From Psychroflexus curvus (lineage in GTDB: Bacteria > Bacteroidota > Bacteroidia > Flavobacteriales > Flavobacteriaceae), in the NCBI RefSeq assembly GCF_020164585.1, contig NZ_JAIQZF010000004.1:62001-126000 (forward strand): DNA of 64,000 nucleotides. The letters are read 5' to 3'. The notes under the pieces were generated by a model, which saw nothing but the letters and a program-made list of their open reading frames with translations, searched no databases and was not told the origin of the DNA. Shown here in pieces: positions 54,878 to 61,899 of this stretch (positions are counted from its first letter, which is position 1; each line of letters opens with the position of its first letter). A program made the translations under genes and the position numbers.

Positions 54878-57159
54878 TTTGGTAAGGTTATTTTAAAAAC
54901 TGTACCCACGTTTACTTCACTTACCACTGCTATTTTGCCACCCATGCTTTCTATTTGGTTTTTAGTTATGAACAATCCTACGCCTCTGGATTCATCGTGA
55001 TCATGAAAGGTTTTGTACAAGCCAAAGAGTTTGTCACCATGTTTTTTTAAGTCTATGCCCTGACCATTATCTTCAAAAGATACACTTACCATGGATTTTT
55101 CCATATTTGCTTGAATCTTCAAATAACTCGCTCTTTCTTCGCTTCTATATTTAATGGCATTTGTAATCATATTCAGGAAAATACTATCAAGATAAGCAGG
55201 AATAGCTTTGACTGACAGATCCTTTTCAACAGTGTTGATGATTTCAATATCGGTCTGTTGTATTTGCATGCTCAGGCTGTCTATATTTTTTTGTAACACC
55301 TCATAAATACCAATTTGGGCAGTGTCGCTTTGCGACAAATTAACTTTTACAATCTCATTTAAATCATTTACCGTTTGCGTCAGGTTCTCGACTCCATTTC
55401 TAAGATGACTGATTAATTCATGCTTCGATACTTCCGGAAATTCCATTTGAAAAAGCTGAATAATTCCGGAAATTCCAGAGCTATGAGACCGCAGGTTGTG
55501 CGAAACAATATGAGCAAAATTGCGAAGTCTTTCATTTTGTTCATTTGTAATGTCGAGCAGCGATTTGATCTCTTTCTCAACTTTTTTCAAATCACTAATA
55601 TCAGTACCTACACCCAAGTATCCTACAATTTCATCATGGTCTTTTATGGTATTGACAGAAAGCAAAACAGGAAAGCTAGTTCCATCTTTACGGATATAAG
55701 TCCATTCTTTTGTATTTGATACACCAATTTTGGTTTCATATACGAAGGTTTCAAACCCCTTTATTTCTTTGTTGTACTTTTTAGATAGTTCTTCACTCTC
55801 TCTTTCCACCTCTTCAGTCAGATGAATAAGTTCCGGATGAGGTTTACCTATAACTTCCTGTGTTTTGTACCCGAGTTGCTTTTCAGCACCAGAGTTGAAC
55901 AAGGTAACTGTACCCTCTTTATCCGTGGCAATAATGGAAACCTGTTTGCTTGCGTCCAGGATAGCTTGCAAGCTGGAGATTGCTTCTTGCAGTTTTCTTT
56001 GTGACTCTTTTTCATTGCTAATGTCTATTATTTGCGAAATAAAATAGAGCACGTTACCCTGCTTATTCTTTACCACAGATACTGCCAATAGGATATGAAC
56101 TATATGTCCGTCTTTATGGAAGTAGCGTTTTTCCATTTGATAATGATCCCTTTTGCCTACCACAAGTTCTTTCAAAAGTCCCAAGTCTGTATCTAAATCA
56201 TCAGGATGTGTCATATCTTGAAAGGTAAGTTCGAATAACTCCTCTTGCGTATACCCAACCATTTCACAGACCTTGGCATTTGCTTTTAGCCATTTTCCAT
56301 TTTCATCCATTAAAGCCATTCCAATGGCAGCGTTTTCAAAATTTCCTCTGAAAGCCTCTTCACTGATACGGAGCTTCTCTTCTCTTAGCTTTCTTTCGGT
56401 AATATCTTTATGAGTACCATACATCATCAAAGGCTTTCCGTCATGTGTCCATTCAAAAACTTTACCACTGTCATAAACCCATACCCAATGACCGTCTTTA
56501 TGCTTCATGCGGGTTTCAAACTTATAGTATTCTGTCTCTTTCTCAAAACAAGCATTGAGTCTGCGCTCGGATTCTTTAAGATCTTCAGGGTGTGCCAATT
56601 TCATCCAGGTCTCAATACTGACAGGAGCGAGTTCTTCCAGGGTATAGCCCACGATTTCTGCCCACCGTTCATTAAAGACGGTTTCACCTGTTTGTACATT
56701 CCATTCCCAGGTGCCCACATTGGTACCTTCGATTACAGATTTAAATCTAATTTCACTCTTCTTTATATTGGTGATATCCTGAAAACTGCCAATGAGTTTA
56801 TCACCGACTTTTTTGCCGGTGGCTCTCACCCATATTAGCCTTTCTTTGGCGGTGATCAATTGACATACTAGGTCGTAAGATTTGCCATCTACACTGCATT
56901 TTGTTATAGCCTCCAAAACTATAGGTCTGTAATCAGGGTGATAAAATTCTATTGCTTTTGCTTTGTTAGGATTAAAATCCTTAGGTACTTCATGGATTTT
57001 ATATACCATATCAGTCCAGGTAATTTTGTCAGACGCAATATCCAATTCCCATATGCCCAATTCATTCGCTTCTTGTATATACTCAAACAACTCATTCTTC
57101 TTATCTAGTTCTTGGTTTAGATGGTTTAATTCATTTTTTGGCATTTCAGAACTTTTCAT
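54874..57159 (-). CDS. Multi-PAS sensor histidine kinase
   Basis: 761 residues, apparently cytoplasmic with no membrane helix. Four PAS/PAC units are visible at about 30-130, 137-258, 264-383 and 390-520, with repeated ends like MKHKDGHWVWVYDSGKV and YIRKDGTSFPVLLSV. The phospho-His is probably H554 in AHIVSHNLRSH, in the HNLRS variant. The HATPase domain has an N box (MITNAIKYRS), SFEDNGQGIDL and a GVGLFITK box. It likely phosphorylates the adjoining receiver. The signal is unknown; PAS domains could bind flavin, haem or small ligands. Confidence 0.93.
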   Translation of the reverse strand: MKSSEMPKNELNHLNQELDKKNELFEYIQEANELGIWELDIASDKITWTDMVYKIHEVPKDFNPNKAKAIEFYHPDYRPIVLEAITKCSVDGKSYDLVCQLITAKERLIWVRATGKKVGDKLIGSFQDITNIKKSEIRFKSVIEGTNVGTWEWNVQTGETVFNERWAEIVGYTLEELAPVSIETWMKLAHPEDLKESERRLNACFEKETEYYKFETRMKHKDGHWVWVYDSGKVFEWTHDGKPLMMYGTHKDITERKLREEKLRISEEAFRGNFENAAIGMALMDENGKWLKANAKVCEMVGYTQEELFELTFQDMTHPDDLDTDLGLLKELVVGKRDHYQMEKRYFHKDGHIVHILLAVSVVKNKQGNVLYFISQIIDISNEKESQRKLQEAISSLQAILDASKQVSIIATDKEGTVTLFNSGAEKQLGYKTQEVIGKPHPELIHLTEEVERESEELSKKYNKEIKGFETFVYETKIGVSNTKEWTYIRKDGTSFPVLLSVNTIKDHDEIVGYLGVGTDISDLKKVEKEIKSLLDITNEQNERLRNFAHIVSHNLRSHSSGISGIIQLFQMEFPEVSKHELISHLRNGVENLTQTVNDLNEIVKVNLSQSDTAQIGIYEVLQKNIDSLSMQIQQTDIEIINTVEKDLSVKAIPAYLDSIFLNMITNAIKYRSEERASYLKIQANMEKSMVSVSFEDNGQGIDLKKHGDKLFGLYKTFHDHDESRGVGLFITKNQIESMGGKIAVVSEVNVGTVFKITLPK

Positions 57160-57455
57160 AAGGTGATTATGTTTTCAAAATGTTGTCCAACGGGCTTATA
57201 TAAGTATTTGTAGAGGGTAAACAGACGCAAGTTTTTTAGATTAACAATTAATACCATCACTAGCATCACTTATCACAATCTTTAATTCTTGAACCAAAGT
57301 TGAAATGATAATAGAAGCTAAAAGTAGAAAGAATTTTTCAGATTAATTAAGTTTAAGTTAGTATTTGTTGAACTCAGTAAATCTTAACTGTAAATATTGT
57401 TCATAAAATAACCTATTACAATAGTATATATTAAATAAATATGATTCGAGGAAAC

Positions 57456-57626
57456 ATGAAACAGCAAGAAGACTCAGAGAAGAAACCGAGACCAACCTAC
57501 GAACAACAGAGGGAAATAAGGACTTATCCACCTTACTGGCAGGGTACACTGAACGAAGCCGTTCAGCCAGGGGAGTCAGTAAAAGAAGTGTACGAGAGAC
57601 TAAAAGACTTCGAGGACATGATATAG
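57456..57626 (+). CDS. Possible small hypothetical protein
   Basis: 56 residues from ATG 57456 (57441 adds 5). A GAGGA stretch lies 4 bp before this ATG, unusual in Bacteroidota. The sequence (QQEDSEKKPRPTYEQQREIR, then TYPPYWQGTLNE and SVKEVYERLKDFEDMI) is charged, with a plausible C-terminal helix and no membrane segment. I recognise no family. It stands alone between the kinase and the tRNA-Asp repeat locus. Confidence 0.45.
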   Translation: MKQQEDSEKKPRPTYEQQREIRTYPPYWQGTLNEAVQPGESVKEVYERLKDFEDMI

Positions 57627-57771
57627 ATATTCCTTTGAACAGAGACTGTTATTTGCTCCTAACATTTTTATATAAAATAATTTAATAATTAAAAAAAGTC
57701 TCCCTTTTTTATTGCAAAAATCATATCTCAATTTAAAGATAGTGCTTGTGGATTTCGAATTTCTTGGAAAT

Positions 57772-57798
57772 AAAAAAGCCCTTCCTGTTGGGAAAGAC
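57772..57798 (-). terminator. Intrinsic terminator in unit 1
   Basis: On the minus strand GTCTTTCC-CAACA-GGAAGGGC forms an 8-bp stem with two wobbles followed by six T. Identical copies lie at 58224-58250 and 58740-58766. Confidence 0.8.
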
Positions 57799-57895
57799 TT
57801 CTAGCGGTTTACTTTTCTAAACCTAAGAATGCTGTTACACATTCACAACACAATCCCCAATGCTTTGGGGATGACAGGCAGGTTTCCAATAAAAA

Positions 57896-58174
57896 TTATT
57901 CATTAGTTTTAAATTTATCAATTTCATTCAATGGTGTTTGGATTAAACTTTGAATCTGAACTTTGCTATATTTCTTCAACTTTCGTTCACGTATTAAAGC
58001 TTGTTTTTTCTCTTGAAATGATTGGAGAAAAACCAAAACCCACGGCCCTTTGTTCCCTGTGAATCGACCTAAATTTTCATTGTGCTCTTTAAGTCTTTCT
58101 AAGGGTCGAGTAGAAAAACCCTTATAGTAAATATCATTTTCAAATGAATAAATGATGTAAACAAAGTAAAACAT
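57896..58174 (-). CDS. GIY-YIG family nuclease, copy 2 of a tandem pair
   Basis: 92 residues: FVYIIYSFENDIYYKGFSTRP (VYI and YKG forms of the GIY and YIG motifs), LERLKEHN with the motif Arg, and RERKLKKYSK with the expected metal-binding Glu. The protein is identical to that at 58412-58690 and only distantly similar to the one at 47684. It runs in the direction of the tRNA-Asp gene. YKG instead of YxG with aromatic neighbours is still compatible with the fold. The target is unknown. Confidence 0.9.
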   Translation of the reverse strand: MFYFVYIIYSFENDIYYKGFSTRPLERLKEHNENLGRFTGNKGPWVLVFLQSFQEKKQALIRERKLKKYSKVQIQSLIQTPLNEIDKFKTNE

Positions 58175-58223
58175 GTCTTTTTAAAATATCTAAATTTAAA
58201 AAGATTTCGAATTTCTTGGAAAT

Positions 58224-58250
58224 AAAAAAGCCCTTCCTGTTGGGAAAGAC
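58224..58250 (-). terminator. Intrinsic terminator in unit 2
   Basis: Same 8-bp stem and T-run as in unit 1, following the first GIY-YIG gene in transcription order. Confidence 0.8.
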
Positions 58251-58306
58251 TTCTAGCGGTTTATTTTTCTAAACCTAAGAATGCTTTTACACATTCACAA
58301 CACAAT

Positions 58307-58399
58307 CCCCAATGCTTTGGGGACGGTCTGGAACCCCAAAGGATTGGGGTCAAGCCTGACTCGAACTCGTCCCCAATGCTTTGGGGATGACAGGCAGGT
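58307..58399 (-). pseudogene. tRNA-Asp relic with arms separated by palindromes
   Basis: In order along the plus strand: palindrome CCCCAATGCTTTGGGG (58307-58322), CGGTCTGGA (324-332, tRNA acceptor 3' side), palindrome ACCCCAA-AGGA-TTGGGGT (333-350), GACTCGAACTCG (358-369, T arm), palindrome CCCCAATGCTTTGGGG (371-386) and TGACAGGCAGGT (388-399, anticodon region). The three tRNA pieces match the intact gene exactly and keep its order and strand. Confidence 0.75.
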
Positions 58400-58411
58400 T
58401 TCCAATAAAAA

Positions 58412-58690
58412 CTATTCATTAGTTTTAAATTTATCAATTTCATTCAATGGTGTTTGGATTAAACTTTGAATCTGAACTTTGCTATATTTCTTCAACTTTC
58501 GTTCACGTATTAAAGCTTGTTTTTTCTCTTGAAATGATTGGAGAAAAACCAAAACCCACGGCCCTTTGTTCCCTGTGAATCGACCTAAATTTTCATTGTG
58601 CTCTTTAAGTCTTTCTAAGGGTCGAGTAGAAAAACCCTTATAGTAAATATCATTTTCAAATGAATAAATGATGTAAACAAAGTAAAACAT
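58412..58690 (-). CDS. GIY-YIG family nuclease, copy 1 of a tandem pair
   Basis: 92 residues, identical in protein sequence to the downstream copy at 57896-58174. It has the VYI...YKG motif pair, the Arg in LERLKEH and the Glu in RERKL. It is the copy closest to tRNA-Asp, with a repeat unit and terminator between. Conservation of both proteins while the flanks carry substitutions suggests recent duplication or selection. Transcription from the tRNA promoter with read-through is plausible (inference). Confidence 0.9.
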   Translation of the reverse strand: MFYFVYIIYSFENDIYYKGFSTRPLERLKEHNENLGRFTGNKGPWVLVFLQSFQEKKQALIRERKLKKYSKVQIQSLIQTPLNEIDKFKTNE

Positions 58691-58718
58691 GTCTTTTTAA
58701 AATATCTAAATTTAAAAA

Positions 58719-58820
58719 GATTTCGAATTTCTTGGAAATAAAAAAGCCCTTCCTGTTGGGAAAGACTTCTAGCGGTTTACTTTTCTAAACCTAAGAATGC
58801 TGTTACACATTCACAACACA
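58719..58820 (-). repeat. tRNA-Asp locus, partial unit 3 next to the intact tRNA
   Basis: 102 bp matching the first part of units 1 and 2, including the terminator at 58740-58766 and the stretch ending in ACACATTCACAACACAA. It is the natural downstream flank of the tRNA gene and probably the template of the other two copies. Confidence 0.85.
58740..58766 (-). terminator. Terminator downstream of tRNA-Asp
   Basis: 8-bp stem GTCTTTCC/GGAAGGGC with loop CAACA and six T on the minus strand. A further perfect hairpin, AATTTCCA-ATCTCG-TGGAAATT (58833-58854), lies between it and the tRNA. Confidence 0.8.
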
Positions 58821-58858
58821 ACCTCTTAATAAAATTTCCAATCTCGTGGAAATTAAAG

Positions 58859-58932
58859 CGGTCTGGACGAGACTCGAACTCGCGACCCCCTGCGTGACAG
58901 GCAGGTATTCTAACCAACTGAACTACCAGACC
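58859..58932 (-). tRNA. tRNA-Asp(GUC)
   Basis: 74 nt on the minus strand. The acceptor GGTCTGG pairs with CCAGACC, the discriminator is G, the anticodon arm CCTGC-CTGTCAC-GCAGG gives anticodon GTC, and the T arm is GCGAG-TTCGAGT-CTCGT. No CCA is encoded. It is the source of the fragments at 58307-58399 and 57872-57883. Confidence 0.97.
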
Positions 58933-58950
58933 GTTGCTTAATTGCGAGTG

Positions 58951-58981
58951 CAAATATAAGCCCAATTTTTAATTACACAAA
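58951..58981 (-). promoter_or_regulatory. Promoter of the tRNA-Asp locus
   Basis: On the minus strand TTTG (58981-58978) and TATATTTG (58958-58951) are separated by 19 bp, an exact fit to the Bacteroidota consensus. Transcription would start about 10 bases before the tRNA. Confidence 0.8.
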
Positions 58982-59016
58982 CATGTTTGATGAAAATAAT
59001 TCAACAAAAAAAGACT

Positions 59017-59946
59017 TTAAGACTTTAGGTTCTGTTTTTCAACTAAGTAAGTCGATAATATTTTTTCAAAATTAGTTCGAATATCTGCTTCGACGTATCT
59101 TATCCTGTATTTAGCACAGGTCAGCTTTACTTCCCGGATGAATTCTGCCATCTTTTCAACGTATTCTTTCTGAATCTGATGCGTATGTAAGTCGATTTTG
59201 GCTCCAGTCTCTAGATCAAAAAATCGCTTTGGTGTTTCGTCGAATTTGAAATGCACCTCTGTTTGATGATCTAAGGTGTGAAATAAGACCACCTGATGCT
59301 TATTGTACTTGAGATGTCTCAGAGCTTCAAACAAGTCGGCCCGTGGCAAATCAGGCTGCAGTAAATCGGTAAAAAGAAAAATAAGAGAACGGCGTTTCAG
59401 CTTTTCAGCGATTTCATGTAAAAACTGATACGTATTGGTTTTTGAACTCTGCTGCGGCGTATTGATGCACTTTTCAAGTTCACTGTAAATCATATTATAA
59501 TGCAAGCCACTCCCCTTTTCTGTAGCCTGAAACCTTAACTCTTCATCATAGACAGATAATCCCACAGCATCTCGCTGTTTGTTGAGCAGCTGCATAATAG
59601 CCGCTATGGAAAGGGCTGAGAAACTCAATTTGTCCAAATTGGCTAACGATGGTGACTTAACTTCAGGATAATACATAGAAGCCGATTGGTCTAAGATAAA
59701 ATGACACCTCAAGTTGGTCTCCTCCTCAAATTTTTTGGTGTAAAGTTTGTCCGTTTTAGCATAGAGCTTCCAGTCAATATGCCTGGTGCTTTCTCCTGTA
59801 TTGTATAGCTTATGCTCGGCAAATTCAGCAGAATAGCCATGAAATGGGCTTTTATGTATTCCAGATATAAACCCTTCTACTACCTGTGAAGCTAGTAAAG
59901 GGAGATTGGTCAATTTAGAATCTCGAAGTACAGTTTTAATGTCCAT
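59017..59946 (-). CDS. DUF58 domain protein (vWA-like)
   Basis: 309 residues from ATG 59946 (59955 adds 3). The DUF58 core is visible: GYSAEFAEHKLYNTGESTRHIDWKLYAKTDKLYTKKFEEE, followed by a MIDAS-like HFILDQSASM. Such proteins usually accompany MoxR-type AAA ATPases and Bat proteins in a metal-dependent chaperone-like complex, but no moxR gene is in this window. It is soluble with no membrane helix. Function is uncertain. Confidence 0.9.
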   Translation of the reverse strand: MDIKTVLRDSKLTNLPLLASQVVEGFISGIHKSPFHGYSAEFAEHKLYNTGESTRHIDWKLYAKTDKLYTKKFEEETNLRCHFILDQSASMYYPEVKSPSLANLDKLSFSALSIAAIMQLLNKQRDAVGLSVYDEELRFQATEKGSGLHYNMIYSELEKCINTPQQSSKTNTYQFLHEIAEKLKRRSLIFLFTDLLQPDLPRADLFEALRHLKYNKHQVVLFHTLDHQTEVHFKFDETPKRFFDLETGAKIDLHTHQIQKEYVEKMAEFIREVKLTCAKYRIRYVEADIRTNFEKILSTYLVEKQNLKS

Positions 59947-59959
59947 GGTAAACACTCAT

Positions 59960-59986
59960 AAAAAAGGCCTGGTACAAACCAGGCCT
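59960..59986 (-). terminator. Intrinsic terminator of trxA
   Basis: A perfect 8-bp stem AGGCCTGG/CCAGGCCT with loop TACAAA, followed on the minus strand by five T. Confidence 0.9.
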
Positions 59987-60012
59987 CGAAGTTTAAAAAT
60001 CTTTATTGTAAG

Positions 60013-60330
60013 TTACAATACATTATCAATTGCTTCTTTATAAGTTTCTTTTTGTGCGACACCAACTTGACGGTTGACCATTTCCCCGTCTTTAAATAAA
60101 AGAACGGTTGGTATGTTTCTTACACCATATTTGGCTGCAAATTCTTGATTTTGATCAACATCCATCTTAGCTACAACGGCTTTGCCTTCATACTCTGTGC
60201 TTAATTCCTCAATGATTGGCCCTACCATTCTGCAAGGTCCACACCATGCTGCCCAAAAGTCAACAAGTACGGGTTTATCGCTTTCTAGAACTTTTTCTTG
60301 AAAATCTTTATCTGTTATTTCTAATGCCAT
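60013..60330 (-). CDS. trxA: Thioredoxin
   Basis: 105 residues. The active site is WCGPC (C30, C33) in VDFWAAWCGPCRMVGP, and the cis-Pro is in RNIPTVLLFKDGE. It reduces protein disulfides in the cytoplasm using thioredoxin reductase, which is not in this window. Length and fold are normal. Its own terminator follows. Confidence 0.97.
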   Translation of the reverse strand: MALEITDKDFQEKVLESDKPVLVDFWAAWCGPCRMVGPIIEELSTEYEGKAVVAKMDVDQNQEFAAKYGVRNIPTVLLFKDGEMVNRQVGVAQKETYKEAIDNVL

Positions 60331-60424
60331 AATTATATGTTTTATGCAAAATTAGGTTATGTATGGGAATAAAGAACTTAATAATATATTAATTAATCTT
60401 ATTTAAGAATTAGGTAGGTTTATT

Positions 60425-60985
60425 TTAATAGGTACGCCATTTAATATTACAGCCCATACTTGGCTTTTGAACTTTAGGTACTGCTCTATTATTTAAGAGA
60501 GCATCCAAAGCTTCTCTCATACTTCTCCCCGATGTCGGTATGCCATTTTTGGGTCTTGAATCATCTAGTTGACCTCTGTAAACTAAGCTTAAAGCTTCAT
60601 CAAACACAAAGAAATCTGGAGTACATGTCGCCTGAAAGGCTCTGGCTACTTCCTGGGTTTCATCATATAAATACGGAAACGGATAATTGAGCTGTCTTGC
60701 GGTTTTAAACATTTCCTCAGGATGGTCCAGCGGATAAGCTTTTACATCATTACTGGAAATAGCTATAAAGCTAAATCCCAGTATTCTATAATCATTGGCA
60801 AACCTCACAATCTCCTCGTTCACATGTTTTACATAAGGACAGTGATTGGAGATAAACATAATCACAGTTCCTTTATCCCCTTTGAGCTGCTGAAGTGTAT
60901 AAATGGATCGCGATATAGAATCTGGAAGTTCAAAATTTGGAGCTTTGGTTCCGAGATCCAACATACTGGATGAGGTTAATGACAT
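60425..60985 (-). CDS. Redoxin/AhpC-TSA-like thioredoxin-fold protein
   Basis: 186 residues from ATG 60985; an upstream start at 61018 would run into the yajC terminator. It begins GTKAPNFELPDSISRSIYTL, with the redox stretch FISNHCPYVKHVNEE carrying a single Cys, then ATCTPDFFVFD and a C-terminal PSMGCNIKW. It resembles the thioredoxin-family proteins with a peroxiredoxin-like site and no resolving CxxC. A periplasmic signal is absent, so it is probably cytoplasmic. Peroxidase activity is inferred only. Confidence 0.85.
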   Translation of the reverse strand: MSLTSSSMLDLGTKAPNFELPDSISRSIYTLQQLKGDKGTVIMFISNHCPYVKHVNEEIVRFANDYRILGFSFIAISSNDVKAYPLDHPEEMFKTARQLNYPFPYLYDETQEVARAFQATCTPDFFVFDEALSLVYRGQLDDSRPKNGIPTSGRSMREALDALLNNRAVPKVQKPSMGCNIKWRTY

Positions 60986-61018
60986 TTTGCTAGTATTTAT
61001 TGAGTCAAATTTAAACAA

Positions 61019-61046
61019 AAAAAGCTACCGTTTCCGATAGCTTTTT
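61019..61046 (-). terminator. Intrinsic terminator of the nusB-DUF1573-yajC operon
   Basis: On the minus strand AAAAAGCTATCG-GAAA-CGGTAGCTTTTT forms a 12-bp stem with one wobble and a GNRA loop, ending in a T-run. Confidence 0.9.
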
Positions 61047-61066
61047 AATCAAGTTGCCTTAAAAAA

Positions 61067-61372
61067 TTATTTTTTCTCAGGTTTTGTTTCCTTTGCAGGC
61101 GCATTTACTTTTTCGGTAAGCTCGTAGGATAAAGATGACTTGTCGAACGTCATTTTACCAGCACCTGTCTCCAGGATTACCGCATCAAGTTTTTCACTCA
61201 AATCTGCAACTTTCCCGTGTAAACCACTTTTGGTAACTACTTTATCTCCACGTTTTATAGATTCAATAAAGCTTTTTTCTTTTTTCTGTTTTTTCATTTG
61301 AGGCCTTATCATAAAAAAATAAAGCACTACAAATATTAAAACTAACGGTAATAAACTTCCTATTTGATCCAT
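61067..61372 (-). CDS. yajC: Preprotein translocase subunit YajC
   Basis: 101 residues. One N-terminal membrane helix (LPLVLIFVVLYFFMIRPQMKKQ) carries the family FMIRPQ motif, followed by a small beta domain with GDKVVTKSGLHGKVADL. YajC associates with SecDF and the Sec translocon in the inner membrane. It is 3 bp downstream of the DUF1573 gene in the same operon and precedes the terminator. Confidence 0.96.
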   Translation of the reverse strand: MDQIGSLLPLVLIFVVLYFFMIRPQMKKQKKEKSFIESIKRGDKVVTKSGLHGKVADLSEKLDAVILETGAGKMTFDKSSLSYELTEKVNAPAKETKPEKK

Positions 61373-61375
61373 ATA

Positions 61376-61852
61376 TTATTGTCTTACTGGAGATCCAGCA
61401 TTGTTATTTTTTGGGTTCACAAAAGCTTTAATTCTGATAGTTTCTCTACCAGACTCTGTGTTAGTTACAATCCTAACTGCTTTCATTTGTTGATTGGGTT
61501 TACCTCTGGTGTTGAACTTAACTAACATCTCCCCACTTTCACCTGGTGCAATTGCGCCTTCAGTCCAAGTAGGAACTGTGCAGCCACAACTAGCATTAGC
61601 ATCAGAAATAATAAGCGGAGCATTACCAGTATTGGTAAAGGCAAATGTATGTTCTACAATTTCTCCTTCTTCTACAGTGCCGAAATCATGAACTTCTTCT
61701 TCAAATTTCATCACTGGAAAATCCTGTTCCTGAGCATCTCGTTGCTCTGCTATTTCTTTTTTGGATTCGTCGACTTTGTCTGCAGCCTTGTTTTTACAAG
61801 CTGATAATGACAATGTTGTTATAACAACTAAAGCTAACATTAACTTTCTCAT
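61376..61852 (-). CDS. DUF1573 family lipoprotein
   Basis: 158 residues. The lipobox is LSLSAC (Cys19). The C-terminal half has the DUF1573 pattern: EEEVHDFGTVEEGEIVEHTF, then NTGNAPLIISDANASCGCTVPTW with two Cys, and APGESGEMLVKFNTRGKPN. It is an Ig-like domain exported to the periplasm or surface, function unknown. The gene order nusB-DUF1573-yajC is common in flavobacteria. Confidence 0.94.
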   Translation of the reverse strand: MRKLMLALVVITTLSLSACKNKAADKVDESKKEIAEQRDAQEQDFPVMKFEEEVHDFGTVEEGEIVEHTFAFTNTGNAPLIISDANASCGCTVPTWTEGAIAPGESGEMLVKFNTRGKPNQQMKAVRIVTNTESGRETIRIKAFVNPKNNNAGSPVRQ

Positions 61853-61899
61853 GAGTAACTAATTTTAATTTAAAACCAAAAATATGACAATTTCGCCAA

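Larger units (their letters stand above)
57751..58202 (-). repeat. tRNA-Asp locus, unit 1 (452 bp) with GIY-YIG gene
   Basis: The unit begins GATTTCGAATTTCTTGG and contains a terminator (57772-57798, minus strand), a conserved stretch ending in ACACATTCACAACACAA, one palindrome CCCCAATGCTTTGGGG (57855-57870), a 12-bp tRNA-Asp fragment (TGACAGGCAGGT) and a GIY-YIG gene. It equals unit 2 except for a 64-bp difference between palindromes and a few substitutions. Confidence 0.9.
58203..58718 (-). repeat. tRNA-Asp locus, unit 2 (516 bp) with GIY-YIG gene and tRNA fragments
   Basis: Same layout as unit 1 but with an extra 64 bp holding two further palindromes and two further tRNA-Asp fragments. 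The extra length equals the distance between the two identical 16-bp palindromes at 58307 and 58371, so the units differ by one recombination or slippage event between them. Confidence 0.9.

Noticed and set aside
57751-58820. Assembly duplication of the tRNA-Asp units
   Set aside because: The units differ by point changes and a 64-bp block, so a simple assembly copy is unlikely, though long reads would settle it.
58777-58965. 62-codon ORF across tRNA-Asp
   Set aside because: It is a translation of the tRNA gene and its flank; the similar tail in another unit is explained by the DNA repeat.
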